Positions 1 to 7,238 of a stretch of 9,393 nt of DNA are shown here, one piece after another (within the stretch, counting starts at the first letter, position 1; each line of letters opens with the position of its first letter). Under the pieces are notes generated by a model, which saw nothing but the letters and a program-made list of their open reading frames with translations, did not search any database and was not told where the DNA came from. Origin of the DNA: Candidatus Woesearchaeota archaeon (GTDB lineage: Archaea > Nanobdellota > Nanobdellia > Woesearchaeales > GW2011-AR9); the NCBI GenBank assembly GCA_016179995.1, contig JACPCC010000097.1:1-9393 (forward strand), given 5' to 3'. The position numbers and the translations under genes are program-made.

Positions 1-115
1 TTGTATAATTCCGTAATTAAGTTACACTTCTAGAGAATATAATTGGTTTTTAAACTTTATAAATAAAAACCCTTCCATTGTAACTTGTGGAATGTAACCT
101 AATTTCGATATTATT
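1..115. mobile_element. MITE-like mini-element or remnant with IS ends
   Basis: Bases 1-27 resemble the tip of the neighbouring insertion sequence: against its right end (1083-1109, read on the minus strand) about 21 of 27 positions agree, including TTGT at the start and GTTACAC at the end. Bases 93-113 (TGTAACCTAATTTCGATATT) match the right end in the opposite orientation. The two ends therefore face each other around about 65 non-coding, AT-rich bases. This is the structure of a non-autonomous miniature element mobilised by the adjacent transposase, or of a deleted copy. The window starts at the tip, so flanking sequence to the left cannot be seen. Confidence 0.5.
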
Positions 116-142
116 TGTAGTTTTTTACACGACAAAGCGTAT

Positions 143-174
143 AATTCCGAAATTAGGCGACAATTCCGAAATTA
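143..174 (+). repeat. Direct repeat in the IS left end (AATTCCGAAATTA x2)
   Basis: The 13-base word AATTCCGAAATTA occurs at 143-155 and 162-174, 19 bases apart start to start, followed by GGCGAC and AGTTAC respectively. It may be two transposase-binding sites or a small tandem duplication of the terminus. The inner copy matches the right-hand inverted repeat better than the outer one. Confidence 0.75.
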
Positions 175-176
175 AG

Positions 177-1039
177 TTACATATTTTCTAGGTAAACCTG
201 TTCTGGAGTTTTGTAGCCTAAAGCATGATGAATGCGCTTTTCATTGTACCATCTAATAAAGTCTTGAAAAGATTCATCTGGATGCTTTTTCTTTCTCTTT
301 TTCATAGTATCAAACCACTTCTCCATTTTGCCATTAGTTTGAGGATGATTACGACGAGAAGTCCAGAAGTCAATACCTAATGATTTAACTTCTTCCTCAA
401 ACTGTGAAATACCTTTCTCACCAGATTTTGTTCTAATATTTGCATAGAACTGTGACCCCTTGTCGCTTAAGATAATCACTGGATTGACCTCATTTATGAG
501 AATGGATTGATGCAGTAAGAAAATGGCTTTTTCAGCTGTGGCGTTACTAAACTCGCCACCAGCTAGTATCTTCCTACTTCTGTCATCGATAAAAGCAATG
601 TATTGCTTTCCATCAAGCTCGCTCCAATCAGTGTGCCACATATAATTTGAAATAGGCCATTGATAACGCACATATTTACGTTGTCCTCTGCGTTTTTCAC
701 AGGGATCAGTTAGTCCTTGCTCATCAAGAATTCGTTGTATTTGCCGTTGCGAAACGCTAAAACCTTCTTGTTTCACAACAAAATGTATCTTCTCGCTGCC
801 ATAATCATCTTCTTTACGTATCTGTATTACTTTTTGAACAAATGCAGGATTTAATGGTCTTTTAGGTCTACCTGCAGGAAGAGCTTTGTATGCAACGTCT
901 CCAACTAATTTATATTTTCTAGCTAGCCGATAAACGTGCTGCCTACTTGTTTTTTGAATTTGTGCTATTTGAGTTGCACTTCTTCCTAACCTAAACTGTC
1001 GAATAATCCACTTTCTTTTTTTTCATTTAATGTAGTCAT
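177..1039 (-). CDS. IS481-type DDE transposase, -1 frameshift at an A8 run
   Basis: This is the integrase-fold transposase that cuts and joins the element's ends. A frame starting at ATG 1039 gives MTTLNEKK and then hits a stop; reading on in the -1 frame from the run of eight A (1016-1023) gives one continuous protein of about 287 residues. In that joined protein, residues ~20-45 form a helix-turn-helix (SATQIAQIQKTSRQHVYRL), residues ~78-106 a second one (ISQRQ-type, here VSQRQIQRIL), and the rve core follows with D138 (WHTDWS), D193 (LSDKGSQF) and E240 (NGKMEKW). The D193-E240 spacing of 46 is longer than the usual 35 because of an insertion around YANIRTKSGEKG. The stop is TAA-type next to the left inverted repeat. 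The catalytic residues are intact, so the element is recent. The break may be programmed frameshifting, transcriptional slippage or a lost base; without rescue only the part downstream of GTG 776 (199 residues, lacking the first helix-turn-helix) could start. Confidence 0.8.
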
Positions 1040-1082
1040 AGTTTCACCCAAATTGGTGAACTATGCTTTGTTTATAAAGAAA

Positions 1083-1109
1083 GTGTAACCTAATTTTGAA
1101 ATTGAACAA
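1083..1109 (-). repeat. Right terminal inverted repeat of the IS
   Basis: Read on the minus strand this begins TTGTTCAATTTCAAAATTAG and ends GTTACAC, matching the left-end copies at 138-181 and the mini-element tip at 1-27. It lies about 45 bases upstream of the transposase ATG (1039), so it would also carry the transposase promoter region. Confidence 0.65.
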
Positions 1110-1125
1110 CAAAATAAAATTATTT

Positions 1126-2346
1126 TCACAACACAAAATACAATATCACCGGCAGTATCAAACAACCCATCAAATGATTCTTGCCGACGTTTAAATAAGA
1201 GGTATACAAACCAAGCGCTGTAGCTGTCAATAAAATTAACAAGCCCATTAAACCGTCAAAATAAAAAGTCAGCCCGGCAATAAAAACAATAATTATTTTA
1301 ATCAAAAGCCGATAATTAACTTTAGTAATATAGTGAGCAAATAATTTAGAAAATTTTAGAGTTAATATTGTAGCTACACCGCCAGCTGCTAAAGAAACTG
1401 CTAAAAACAAAAGCATCTCAGTCATGCCGATACCGCCCATGATACTATTGACTGCTACAATTGCTCCATTACGAGCTTTATCCAAAATATAAGCTGCAGC
1501 CAATGAAATAAGCATATTAGCAGTGTTAATACCCCCTACTAAAGAAAGAAAGCCTTCATCGCCAATATCGCCTACGACATTCGTAGCCATAATTGCTGCT
1601 TGAGAAGAACCAAAACCAGGTAAAAAAGCCGCTAGAAAACCTGCCCCAGTAGCTGCAGAAACAGACTTGAAAGTATTGCTTTTACTAATTGTAAGAGGAC
1701 GTGTAAAATCCTGTTCCGGAATATGCGATTTTTGAAAAAGACTAAGTAAAAGAAGAGATATTCCAAACAGCCCGGAAAGCAAAGGCAATAAAGGCTGTTT
1801 TAGTCCAGGCAAACTAAAAATAATCATCCCTAAAGTCCCAGAAAGAAAAAAAGCCGCAGTAGAAGCTAATTTTTTTGAATATCCTTTCTCTTTTAAAATC
1901 ATATAAGCAATAATAATGATCAGAAGATATCCTACAATTTGTTGCACAAAATCCGCCATCCGAGCCATAGCCCATATAAAAAAAGGAAACAAGACCATAC
2001 CCAGCAACAGACTGCCTAAAGAACCAATGAGAGTATAAACCACAGCATTATGCCCTTCGCCTTTTAGCAATAACCTATGCCCGGGCAAGACATTTAATTC
2101 CAATCCCGCCTCCGGTGCTCCAAGATATATCCCCGGGATATTGTTTAAAAAACTTTGAGAAATGGCTAAACTAATGATAAAAACCCCTAGAGTTACTGGT
2201 GAAACATACAACAAAAACAAAGGTGAAAAAGAAACGACTAAGACGGATAACAGATTTACATGAAGACCAGGAATTAGGCCTGTAACTACCCCGCCCAATA
2301 TTCCCAGCCAGAAAGCCACAACTAATTCTATGTAAAACATTATCAT
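1126..2346 (-). CDS. DUF112/TctA-like integral membrane protein
   Basis: A 406-residue, very hydrophobic protein with about ten or more membrane segments. It carries two related motifs typical of the DUF112/TctA superfamily: TGLIPGLHVN at 22-31 and LPGFGSSQAAIMA at 242-254, one in each half, consistent with an internal duplication. NNIPGIYLGAPEAG (68-81) and GGINTANMLISL (271-282) also fit the family. Bacterial TctA is the large permease of tripartite tricarboxylate transporters; archaeal members are about 400 residues and usually stand alone. No small TctB-like membrane partner or TctC-like binding protein is present here, so the substrate is unknown. The start ATG 2346 is followed by another ATG two codons later (2340); neither has a Shine-Dalgarno sequence, so a leaderless message is likely. 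It is transcribed away from the GGDEF gene and ends 16 bases short of the IS right end. Confidence 0.82.
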   Translation of the reverse strand: MIMFYIELVVAFWLGILGGVVTGLIPGLHVNLLSVLVVSFSPLFLLYVSPVTLGVFIISLAISQSFLNNIPGIYLGAPEAGLELNVLPGHRLLLKGEGHNAVVYTLIGSLGSLLLGMVLFPFFIWAMARMADFVQQIVGYLLIIIIAYMILKEKGYSKKLASTAAFFLSGTLGMIIFSLPGLKQPLLPLLSGLFGISLLLLSLFQKSHIPEQDFTRPLTISKSNTFKSVSAATGAGFLAAFLPGFGSSQAAIMATNVVGDIGDEGFLSLVGGINTANMLISLAAAYILDKARNGAIVAVNSIMGGIGMTEMLLFLAVSLAAGGVATILTLKFSKLFAHYITKVNYRLLIKIIIVFIAGLTFYFDGLMGLLILLTATALGLYTSYLNVGKNHLMGCLILPVILYFVL

Positions 2347-2425
2347 TAAAAAACAAGAAGGTTTTATTATTGTTTATTTGACAAAATATAGAGAATTAAA
2401 AATAGTAATAAGAAACAATAGTAAT

Positions 2426-2473
2426 AGAAACTAAATAATACTAGAAACTAAATAATACTAGAAACTAAATAAT
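2426..2473. repeat. 17-base tandem repeat, about 2.8 copies
   Basis: The unit AGAAACTAAATAATACT occurs at 2426-2442 and 2443-2459, then a third copy (2460-2473) that diverges at its end. A looser, shorter relative (AGAAACAATAGTAAT) lies just upstream at 2411-2425. The array sits in the 201-base gap between the divergent DUF112 and GGDEF genes, upstream of both promoters. It is too short and lacks spacers, so it is not a CRISPR array. Confidence 0.9.
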
Positions 2474-2518
2474 CTGATAATTGGAGATAACCACTACCAA
2501 GTGATTACAACCAAAACA

Positions 2519-2528
2519 TTTATAAATA
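2519..2528 (+). promoter_or_regulatory. TATA-like box of the GGDEF gene
   Basis: TTTATAAATA is centred about 25 bases before ATG 2548, with no Shine-Dalgarno sequence between. In archaea this places the transcription start at or next to the ATG, that is, a leaderless message. Confidence 0.6.
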
Positions 2529-2547
2529 ATACCCTATTCTCTATGTC

Positions 2548-3480
2548 ATGCCTTATCAACCAAAAGAACAAGCCAGAATAATCACCAATAGTGAGGATGT
2601 ACAATTACTTAATGCTCTGCGAACTTCACTGGGTTTAGAAGCATTAGTAAACACAACTTCTCCTGAAAACTTAGTACAAAAAGCAGCAGAAGAAGCTCAT
2701 GTTGTATTAATAGACTATCAAAACCTTCCTTCTGAATTAAAAGAATATGTTCCTTTGGCCCGCTTTCTAACTGCTTTAAGAGATGCCAATGGCATGAAAA
2801 TAGTTCTGAGAGGTTATTCAGGAGACGAACAAATCCAAGAATTAGAACAAGCCGAATGTATTACCGACATTATTAGTCCTACAGATTCTAACACTGCCGC
2901 CTGCCTGCGTTTAAAAAATGCTTTTCAACTATTCTTAAGAGATAGAGACAGCTTAACTAAATTATACAATGGGGATTATCTACGTAAAAGACTTAGAGAA
3001 GAATTTGCTTATACCAAAACTAAAAAAAAGCCCCTGAGCATTGCTTTATTTGACCTTGATGGGTTAAAGCAGATGAATACTGAAAATGGTTACGATGCAG
3101 GCAATGAATTAATACAATATTTTGCCGCTGTGCTTAAACAATCATACAGAAAGAGAAATGAAGATATTCCCGGTCGTTGGTTTAATGGAGATGAATTTAT
3201 GATTATTTCTCGCGAAACGAACCAAGACGGAGCTTATGCACTTCCAGAAAGAGTATTACAAACAATTAGAGATCAACTAATAGAACTTGCAGGTAATAAA
3301 ATGAAAATATCCGCCAGCGTGGGATTAGCAACTTATGATGGTTTTGACCCGTCAGCTACAACAGAAAGTTTAGTCAGAGAAGCAAATTATCGCTTACTCC
3401 AAGCTAAAGAACAAGGTAAAAACAGAGTTTGCGGATATAGAGAAGTGCCAACTATCCATGCTGATTTTGTTCTTAGATAA
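2548..3480 (+). CDS. Receiver-like plus GGDEF domain protein
   Basis: A 310-residue soluble protein. Residues ~9-130 look like a response-regulator receiver fold: strand ARIITNSED, VVLIDYQNL with D56 in the phosphoacceptor place, then KIVLRGYSGDE. The usual acidic pair near residue 15 is weak (NSED) and the conserved C-terminal Lys seems replaced (IISPTD), so it may be a pseudo-receiver. Residues ~133-300 are a GGDEF domain: DSLTKLYN, metal-binding DLDGLK with D169, NGYDAGNEL, and the signature as FNGDEF (212-217), that is N instead of the first Gly. An RxxD pair (R203, D206) lies just before, like the inhibitory c-di-GMP site, though one residue further from the signature than usual. ASVGLATYDG and AKEQGKNRV complete the fold. 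It may make c-di-GMP or another dinucleotide, or only bind nucleotide; activity is uncertain. GGDEF proteins are uncommon in archaea. Another ATG at 2543 is out of frame and closes soon. Confidence 0.85.
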   Translation: MPYQPKEQARIITNSEDVQLLNALRTSLGLEALVNTTSPENLVQKAAEEAHVVLIDYQNLPSELKEYVPLARFLTALRDANGMKIVLRGYSGDEQIQELEQAECITDIISPTDSNTAACLRLKNAFQLFLRDRDSLTKLYNGDYLRKRLREEFAYTKTKKKPLSIALFDLDGLKQMNTENGYDAGNELIQYFAAVLKQSYRKRNEDIPGRWFNGDEFMIISRETNQDGAYALPERVLQTIRDQLIELAGNKMKISASVGLATYDGFDPSATTESLVREANYRLLQAKEQGKNRVCGYREVPTIHADFVLR

Positions 3481-3509
3481 GTGACTAAATCTATCCTAAA
3501 GCACTAAGA

Positions 3510-3527
3510 AAAGTAGCACACTACTTT
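3510..3527 (+). terminator. Hairpin after the GGDEF gene, possible terminator
   Basis: AAAGTAG and CTACTTT form a perfect 7-base-pair stem with loop CACA, 30 bases after the stop codon. There is no T-run right after it, so a termination role is weakly supported. Confidence 0.3.
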
Positions 3528-3540
3528 CTAGACAAAAACG

Positions 3541-3550
3541 TTTATAAAAC
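3541..3550 (+). promoter_or_regulatory. TATA-like box upstream of the Kef gene
   Basis: TTTATAAAAC would start transcription near 3570, giving a leader of roughly 55 bases before ATG 3627. A second AT-rich box (GATATAAAA, 3604-3612) lies too close to the start codon to serve it. A weak AGGT at 3615-3618 is the only Shine-Dalgarno-like sequence. Confidence 0.4.
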
Positions 3551-3626
3551 CTCTTTCTTTACCTAACTACAATAGATGATAAGCATATCAAAAAGAGACG
3601 TGTGATATAAAAATAGGTATGACAAG

Positions 3627-5339
3627 ATGATAGGTGTAGCTAGCAATATATTTTGGCAGTTAGGACTAATTGTAATTATCGCAGCCATAGCAGCCTATCT
3701 TCTACGTCTGATTAAACAGCCGCAAATCTTAGCCTATGTTCTGGTGGGAATTCTTATAACTCCAGTATTTAAAATAATCACCGACACGAGCATTACTCAA
3801 TCTATATCAACTATAGGTATTGCTTTTCTACTCTTTATCGTCGGATTGGAAATGGATATCAAAGCTTTGAGAAGTGTAGCTTTAGTTTCTGCTTTAGGCG
3901 GAGCCATTCAAATCTTTTTGCTTTTTGGCACTTGTTTTTTACTTGCTCTGTTTTTAGGATTCCTGCCTTTGGAAGCTGCTTATCTCGGCCTTCTTTTTTC
4001 ATTTTCTTCAACCATGATAGTCATGAAACTGCTTTCAGATAAAAGAGAGCTCAACACTTTGCATGGACGTATTGTCGTCGGCATTCTCTTATTGGAAGAC
4101 ATTTTAGCTATTCTGGCTCTTTCAATACTAAGCAGTATCAATAGTTTCTCTCCTTCAATTTTTGTTTTTGCTCTTCTCAAATTTATCTGCCTCTTTTTAC
4201 TTGCTTATCTTGCCAGCAAATATCTATTCCCGAGAATCTTCAAATTTTCCGCACAGCATCAGGAACTTCTCTTGGTAACTTCTCTTGCCGTCTGTTTCTT
4301 TTTCTCACTCACATTTGAATATTTAAAATTCTCACCAGCCATAGGAGCGTTTGTAGCTGGAATCTCTCTTGGCAACTTAGAATACCGTACGGAAATAGCC
4401 GGAAAAGTGAAAAGCCTGCGTGACTTTTTTGCCCTGCTTTTCTTTGTGTCTTTAGGTATGGGCTTATCTTTAGAAACTATAAAATTTATTTGGAAACCGC
4501 TCTTAGTTTTTTTAGCAGTAATTCTGCTCTTCAAACCATTTCTTACGATGCTTATCTGTTCCATATTCAAATTCACTAAAAGACCATCTTTTTTGACAGC
4601 AATTTCCTTAGCCCAAGTTGGAGAATTTTCATTGATTATTGCTGCTCAAGGATTAGCCCTAGGACATCTTTCTCAGAACACATTTTCTTTAGTCGTATTA
4701 ATCGCCATTATTACCATCACTTTAACGTCTTATTTCATTAAGTATGACAACAAACTTTATACTTTTCTGCAACACCCGCTTAAGTTGTTTGATATCTTTA
4801 CAACTGAAGGTTTGGAATATCTGCCCAGCCAAGCCAGGCCAAAAATAATCCTCTGCGGACATAATAGAATAGGCTACAGTCTGCTAAAAAACTTCGAACC
4901 AGTAAAGAAAAAAGTTTTGGTTATCGATTATAATCCCGAAGTAATATCAATGTTAGTTAAAAAAAGTTATCACTGTCTTTACGGTGATGTTGCTGATGAA
5001 GAAATTATTGAACGCATGAATCTCAAAAATATAAATATGTTAATTTCTACTGTGCCAGATGTACACGACAACTTCCTGCTCATTCGCAAAGTTCGTGAAG
5101 TTAACAAAAGAGCCACCATTATCGTTACTGCTTCCGAAATAGACGAAGCCTTGCGTCTTTATTCCCATGGCGCCAGCTATGTCATTATGCCTCATTTCTT
5201 AGGCGGCGAACACATTGCCAAAATGATTATTAACCTTAAAGAAAAGAAAATAAAAATCAAGCAAGAAAAACAGAAACACATAGCAGAATTAAAAGAAAGA
5301 AAAGAAATCGGGCACGAACATCCAAGTGAATGGCAGTAA
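3627..5339 (+). CDS. Kef-type cation/proton antiporter (CPA2) with TrkA-N domain
   Basis: A 570-residue monovalent cation:proton antiporter of the CPA2 family acting in the cytoplasmic membrane. Residues 1-375 are a membrane domain of about 12-13 segments with family motifs LLFIVGLEMD (68-77), LLLEDILAI (154-162, with E157-D158 at the ion site), PAIGAFVAGISLGN (237-250) and AQVGEFSLIIAA (329-340). Residues ~405-530 are a TrkA-N (KTN) Rossmann domain: the nucleotide loop is GHNRIG (411-416), with Asn in place of the middle Gly of GxGxxG, then VIDYNPE (432-438) and GDVAD (453-457). NAD(H) or another nucleotide probably gates transport. The last 35 residues are charged and helical. There is no partner such as KefF nearby. 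It may carry K+ or Na+; the sequence does not decide. The ATG at 3627 is chosen because an earlier ATG (3619) meets a stop after three codons. Its stop is 5 bases from the convergent CxxC gene. Confidence 0.9.
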   Translation: MIGVASNIFWQLGLIVIIAAIAAYLLRLIKQPQILAYVLVGILITPVFKIITDTSITQSISTIGIAFLLFIVGLEMDIKALRSVALVSALGGAIQIFLLFGTCFLLALFLGFLPLEAAYLGLLFSFSSTMIVMKLLSDKRELNTLHGRIVVGILLLEDILAILALSILSSINSFSPSIFVFALLKFICLFLLAYLASKYLFPRIFKFSAQHQELLLVTSLAVCFFFSLTFEYLKFSPAIGAFVAGISLGNLEYRTEIAGKVKSLRDFFALLFFVSLGMGLSLETIKFIWKPLLVFLAVILLFKPFLTMLICSIFKFTKRPSFLTAISLAQVGEFSLIIAAQGLALGHLSQNTFSLVVLIAIITITLTSYFIKYDNKLYTFLQHPLKLFDIFTTEGLEYLPSQARPKIILCGHNRIGYSLLKNFEPVKKKVLVIDYNPEVISMLVKKSYHCLYGDVADEEIIERMNLKNINMLISTVPDVHDNFLLIRKVREVNKRATIIVTASEIDEALRLYSHGASYVIMPHFLGGEHIAKMIINLKEKKIKIKQEKQKHIAELKERKEIGHEHPSEWQ

Positions 5340-5344
5340 GAATT

Positions 5345-5467
5345 TTACTTACTCTTCTTTAACACAGCCATACACTTCTTACAGTAATTTTTCTTAGCCT
5401 CTTCTTTACCTGTAACAAATCTTACTTTGCACAAGCGACAAAAATGAACTATATTATATCCTACCAT
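5345..5467 (-). CDS. 40-residue CxxC...CxxC zinc-ribbon mini-protein
   Basis: A small gene starting at ATG 5467, immediately after the TAA of the helicase (TAAATG). The product is 40 residues: hydrophobic start MVGYNIVHF, a first CRLC knuckle (C10, C13), a basic middle, a second CKKC knuckle (C29, C32), and a Lys-rich end (LKKSK). Two CxxC pairs 15 residues apart are the hallmark of a zinc ribbon, and the many Lys/Arg suggest RNA or ribosome contact. A near-perfect GGAGG at 5474-5478, six bases before the ATG and lying inside the last helicase codons, strongly supports translation and coupling to the helicase. I do not recognise a named family. It could assist the helicase or the ribosome. 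The gene ends 5 bases from the convergent Kef gene. Confidence 0.8.
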   Translation of the reverse strand: MVGYNIVHFCRLCKVRFVTGKEEAKKNYCKKCMAVLKKSK

Positions 5468-6856
5468 TTATCTCCTCCCTCGAAATGAGTTTCCTCTATC
5501 TGAAGAAGAGCTTCTGCGTTCTCCACTGCGTCCACCTTCTCGACTGAAACCGCGTCTACCAGAAGAAGAAGAACCACGACGATCCCCATCTCTACTAAAC
5601 CCACCTCGACCAAAATTTCTTCCGCCGCCCCTTCCACCACCAAAGCCTCCTCTACTAAAGCCTCTTCCACCACCATTACGATCATCATCAACAGGCACGG
5701 TCCTTATCTTTTCAATTTCTGGCAATTCTATTCTTTCAATAGAAAAGTTTCTATATTCTCTTTCAATATGAGAAAAATTATCATAATCATATTCGCACAA
5801 TAAATTGATGGCCTTGCCTGAATCTCCTGCACGAGCTGTACGTCCAATTCTATGGACGTAATCTTTAGCATCTCTTGGAAGGTCATAATTATAGATATGA
5901 GACACATTATCAACATGTAAACCACGAGCAGCTACATCAGTGCAAACCAAAACTTCAGCTTTGGCATCACTAAAAATATCCATCATCCTAGTACGTTTAT
6001 TTTGTGATAAACCACCGTGGATAGCTACTGCATCAATGCCATTAGTAGTTAGATTTTTATGTACAAAATCAGCATTTCTACGAGTATTACAAAAGACCAT
6101 GACTAATCCAGAACTTTCTTGTTTCAATAAATGAACCAACAATGACAACTTCATATTCTTAGGCACGTCATAATAAACTTGCTTAAGCTTGCTTGGATCA
6201 ACATGTTTTACAGCAGAAAATTCTTGCGGATTCTTCATGTATTTCTTGGCTAAGTTCTTCACATCAGAAGACAAAGTTGCTGAAAATAAGATAGTCTGTC
6301 TTTCAGTTGGACAAGCTCTTATAATCTCTTCAACATCTTCAATGAAACCCATTTCAAACATACGATCTGCTTCATCTAAGACTACTATTTTTATTTTTGA
6401 AACATTTATAGTTCTTCTTTCTAAATGATCCAACAATCTTCCAGGAGTCGCTACAACTACCTCAGCGCGTGATAATTCGTGTATCTGCGGACTAATAGAT
6501 ACCCCCCCATATACAGCAATAATATTTAGAGGTTTATATTTAGAAAAATTTTTTAAAGATTCTTTAACCTGATCTGCTAATTCTCTGGTAGGTACCATAA
6601 CTACTGCTTGCAAACCGCCGCGAGGAGTTACTTTATCTATAATTCCACAACCAAACGCTAAGGTTTTACCAGACCCTGTTGCTGATTCACCAGTAAGATC
6701 TTCACCAGACATTATACAAGGCAAAGCTAGATCTTGGATTTCTGTAGGTGTAGTTATACCTAATTCTTTTATCGCTTTCAATAACTCGGAACTCAACCCA
6801 AATTCTTCAAATTTACTTACTTGTACTAATTCACTCATTTTTATATTTTCACTCAT
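5468..6856 (-). CDS. DEAD-box RNA helicase with RG-rich tail (RhlE/DeaD-like)
   Basis: A 462-residue ATP-dependent RNA helicase. All superfamily-2 DEAD-box motifs are present: Q motif with F17 and TPTEIQ (36-41), motif I SATGSGKT (58-65), Ia PTRELA (89-94), TPGRL (137-141), motif II DEAD (161-164), motif III SAT (192-194), VFCNTRR (254-260), TDVAARG (306-312) and motif VI HRIGRTAR (335-342). Residues ~394-462 are a low-complexity tail of RGG, GGR, SSS and RR repeats, typical of RNA-binding and condensate-forming tails in RhlE-like and eukaryotic helicases. It likely unwinds structured mRNA or pre-ribosomal RNA, often cold-related in archaea. A GAGGT at 6864-6868, seven bases before ATG 6856, favours that start over the in-frame ATG at 6838. 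The CxxC mini-gene follows directly and is probably co-translated. Confidence 0.95.
   Translation of the reverse strand: MSENIKMSELVQVSKFEEFGLSSELLKAIKELGITTPTEIQDLALPCIMSGEDLTGESATGSGKTLAFGCGIIDKVTPRGGLQAVVMVPTRELADQVKESLKNFSKYKPLNIIAVYGGVSISPQIHELSRAEVVVATPGRLLDHLERRTINVSKIKIVVLDEADRMFEMGFIEDVEEIIRACPTERQTILFSATLSSDVKNLAKKYMKNPQEFSAVKHVDPSKLKQVYYDVPKNMKLSLLVHLLKQESSGLVMVFCNTRRNADFVHKNLTTNGIDAVAIHGGLSQNKRTRMMDIFSDAKAEVLVCTDVAARGLHVDNVSHIYNYDLPRDAKDYVHRIGRTARAGDSGKAINLLCEYDYDNFSHIEREYRNFSIERIELPEIEKIRTVPVDDDRNGGGRGFSRGGFGGGRGGGRNFGRGGFSRDGDRRGSSSSGRRGFSREGGRSGERRSSSSDRGNSFRGRR
5474..5478 (-). promoter_or_regulatory. Shine-Dalgarno site for the CxxC mini-gene
   Basis: GGAGG on the minus strand, six bases before ATG 5467 and inside the final Arg codons of the helicase. 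It decides the start of the mini-gene and indicates translational coupling. Confidence 0.75.
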
Positions 6857-6863
6857 TTTATTT

Positions 6864-6868
6864 ACCTC
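6864..6868 (-). promoter_or_regulatory. Shine-Dalgarno site of the helicase gene
   Basis: GAGGT on the minus strand, seven bases before ATG 6856. It implies the helicase message has an untranslated leader, unlike the apparently leaderless genes in this window. Confidence 0.6.
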
Positions 6869-7238
6869 GTAAATAGTTAGAGAAAACTACTGAACAAATC
6901 AATGAATTCATAGGACCAAAATTATTAAAATATTGGAGCCAATTCAACTGATTTAACCGAGATCATGATAGATATTAATTATAATATAAACCTCTAATCT
7001 ACAGCAAGTCCTAATGCCGGCATGCTTGAATAAATCTCACATAGGATATTAGCACTTTTCTAGAAAAAGCAAAAGTTACATTCAATGATGAATGTTGGTT
7101 TAACAGTGCTTTCTCCACAGTAATTATACTCTGTTTAAGTATATATTATTGAACTAGTATATAAATGTATCTAGTTAACTACTCCAAAGAGGTTACCTTA
7201 CCCCTATAAACTACCATTGATCTCAAATGCAGCTAAAA

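Larger units (their letters stand above)
138..1109 (-). mobile_element. IS481-like insertion sequence, complete ends but frameshifted transposase
   Basis: A DDE transposase reading right to left is bounded by imperfect inverted repeats. The right end (1083-1109) read on the minus strand matches the left end at 161-181 in about 18 of 21 positions (core AATTCCGAAATTA against AATTTCAAAATTA, then a shared GTTACA). The left end is doubled: AATTCCGAAATTA occurs at 143-155 and again at 162-174, so the true tip could be near 138 or near 160. No target-site duplication could be identified with confidence. The size, close to 1 kb, single DDE gene and tip starting with TTGT fit the IS481/IS3 group; the exact family is inferred from the transposase, not from a database match. 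Confidence 0.72.

Noticed and set aside
1..2346. Defence or toxin-antitoxin system next to the insertion sequence
   Set aside because: The only proteins there are the transposase and a membrane permease; no nuclease, antitoxin or similar domain is visible.
2426..2473. CRISPR-like repeat array
   Set aside because: Units are directly adjacent with no spacers and no cas genes are nearby; it is a minisatellite.
3980..4576. Open frames on the minus strand opposite the Kef gene
   Set aside because: They overlap a strongly conserved membrane protein on the other strand and show no recognisable domain or ribosome site.
5461..5691. Val/Glu-rich open frame on the minus strand
   Set aside because: It is a different frame of the repetitive GGN/AGA codons of the helicase RG tail and has biased, meaningless composition.
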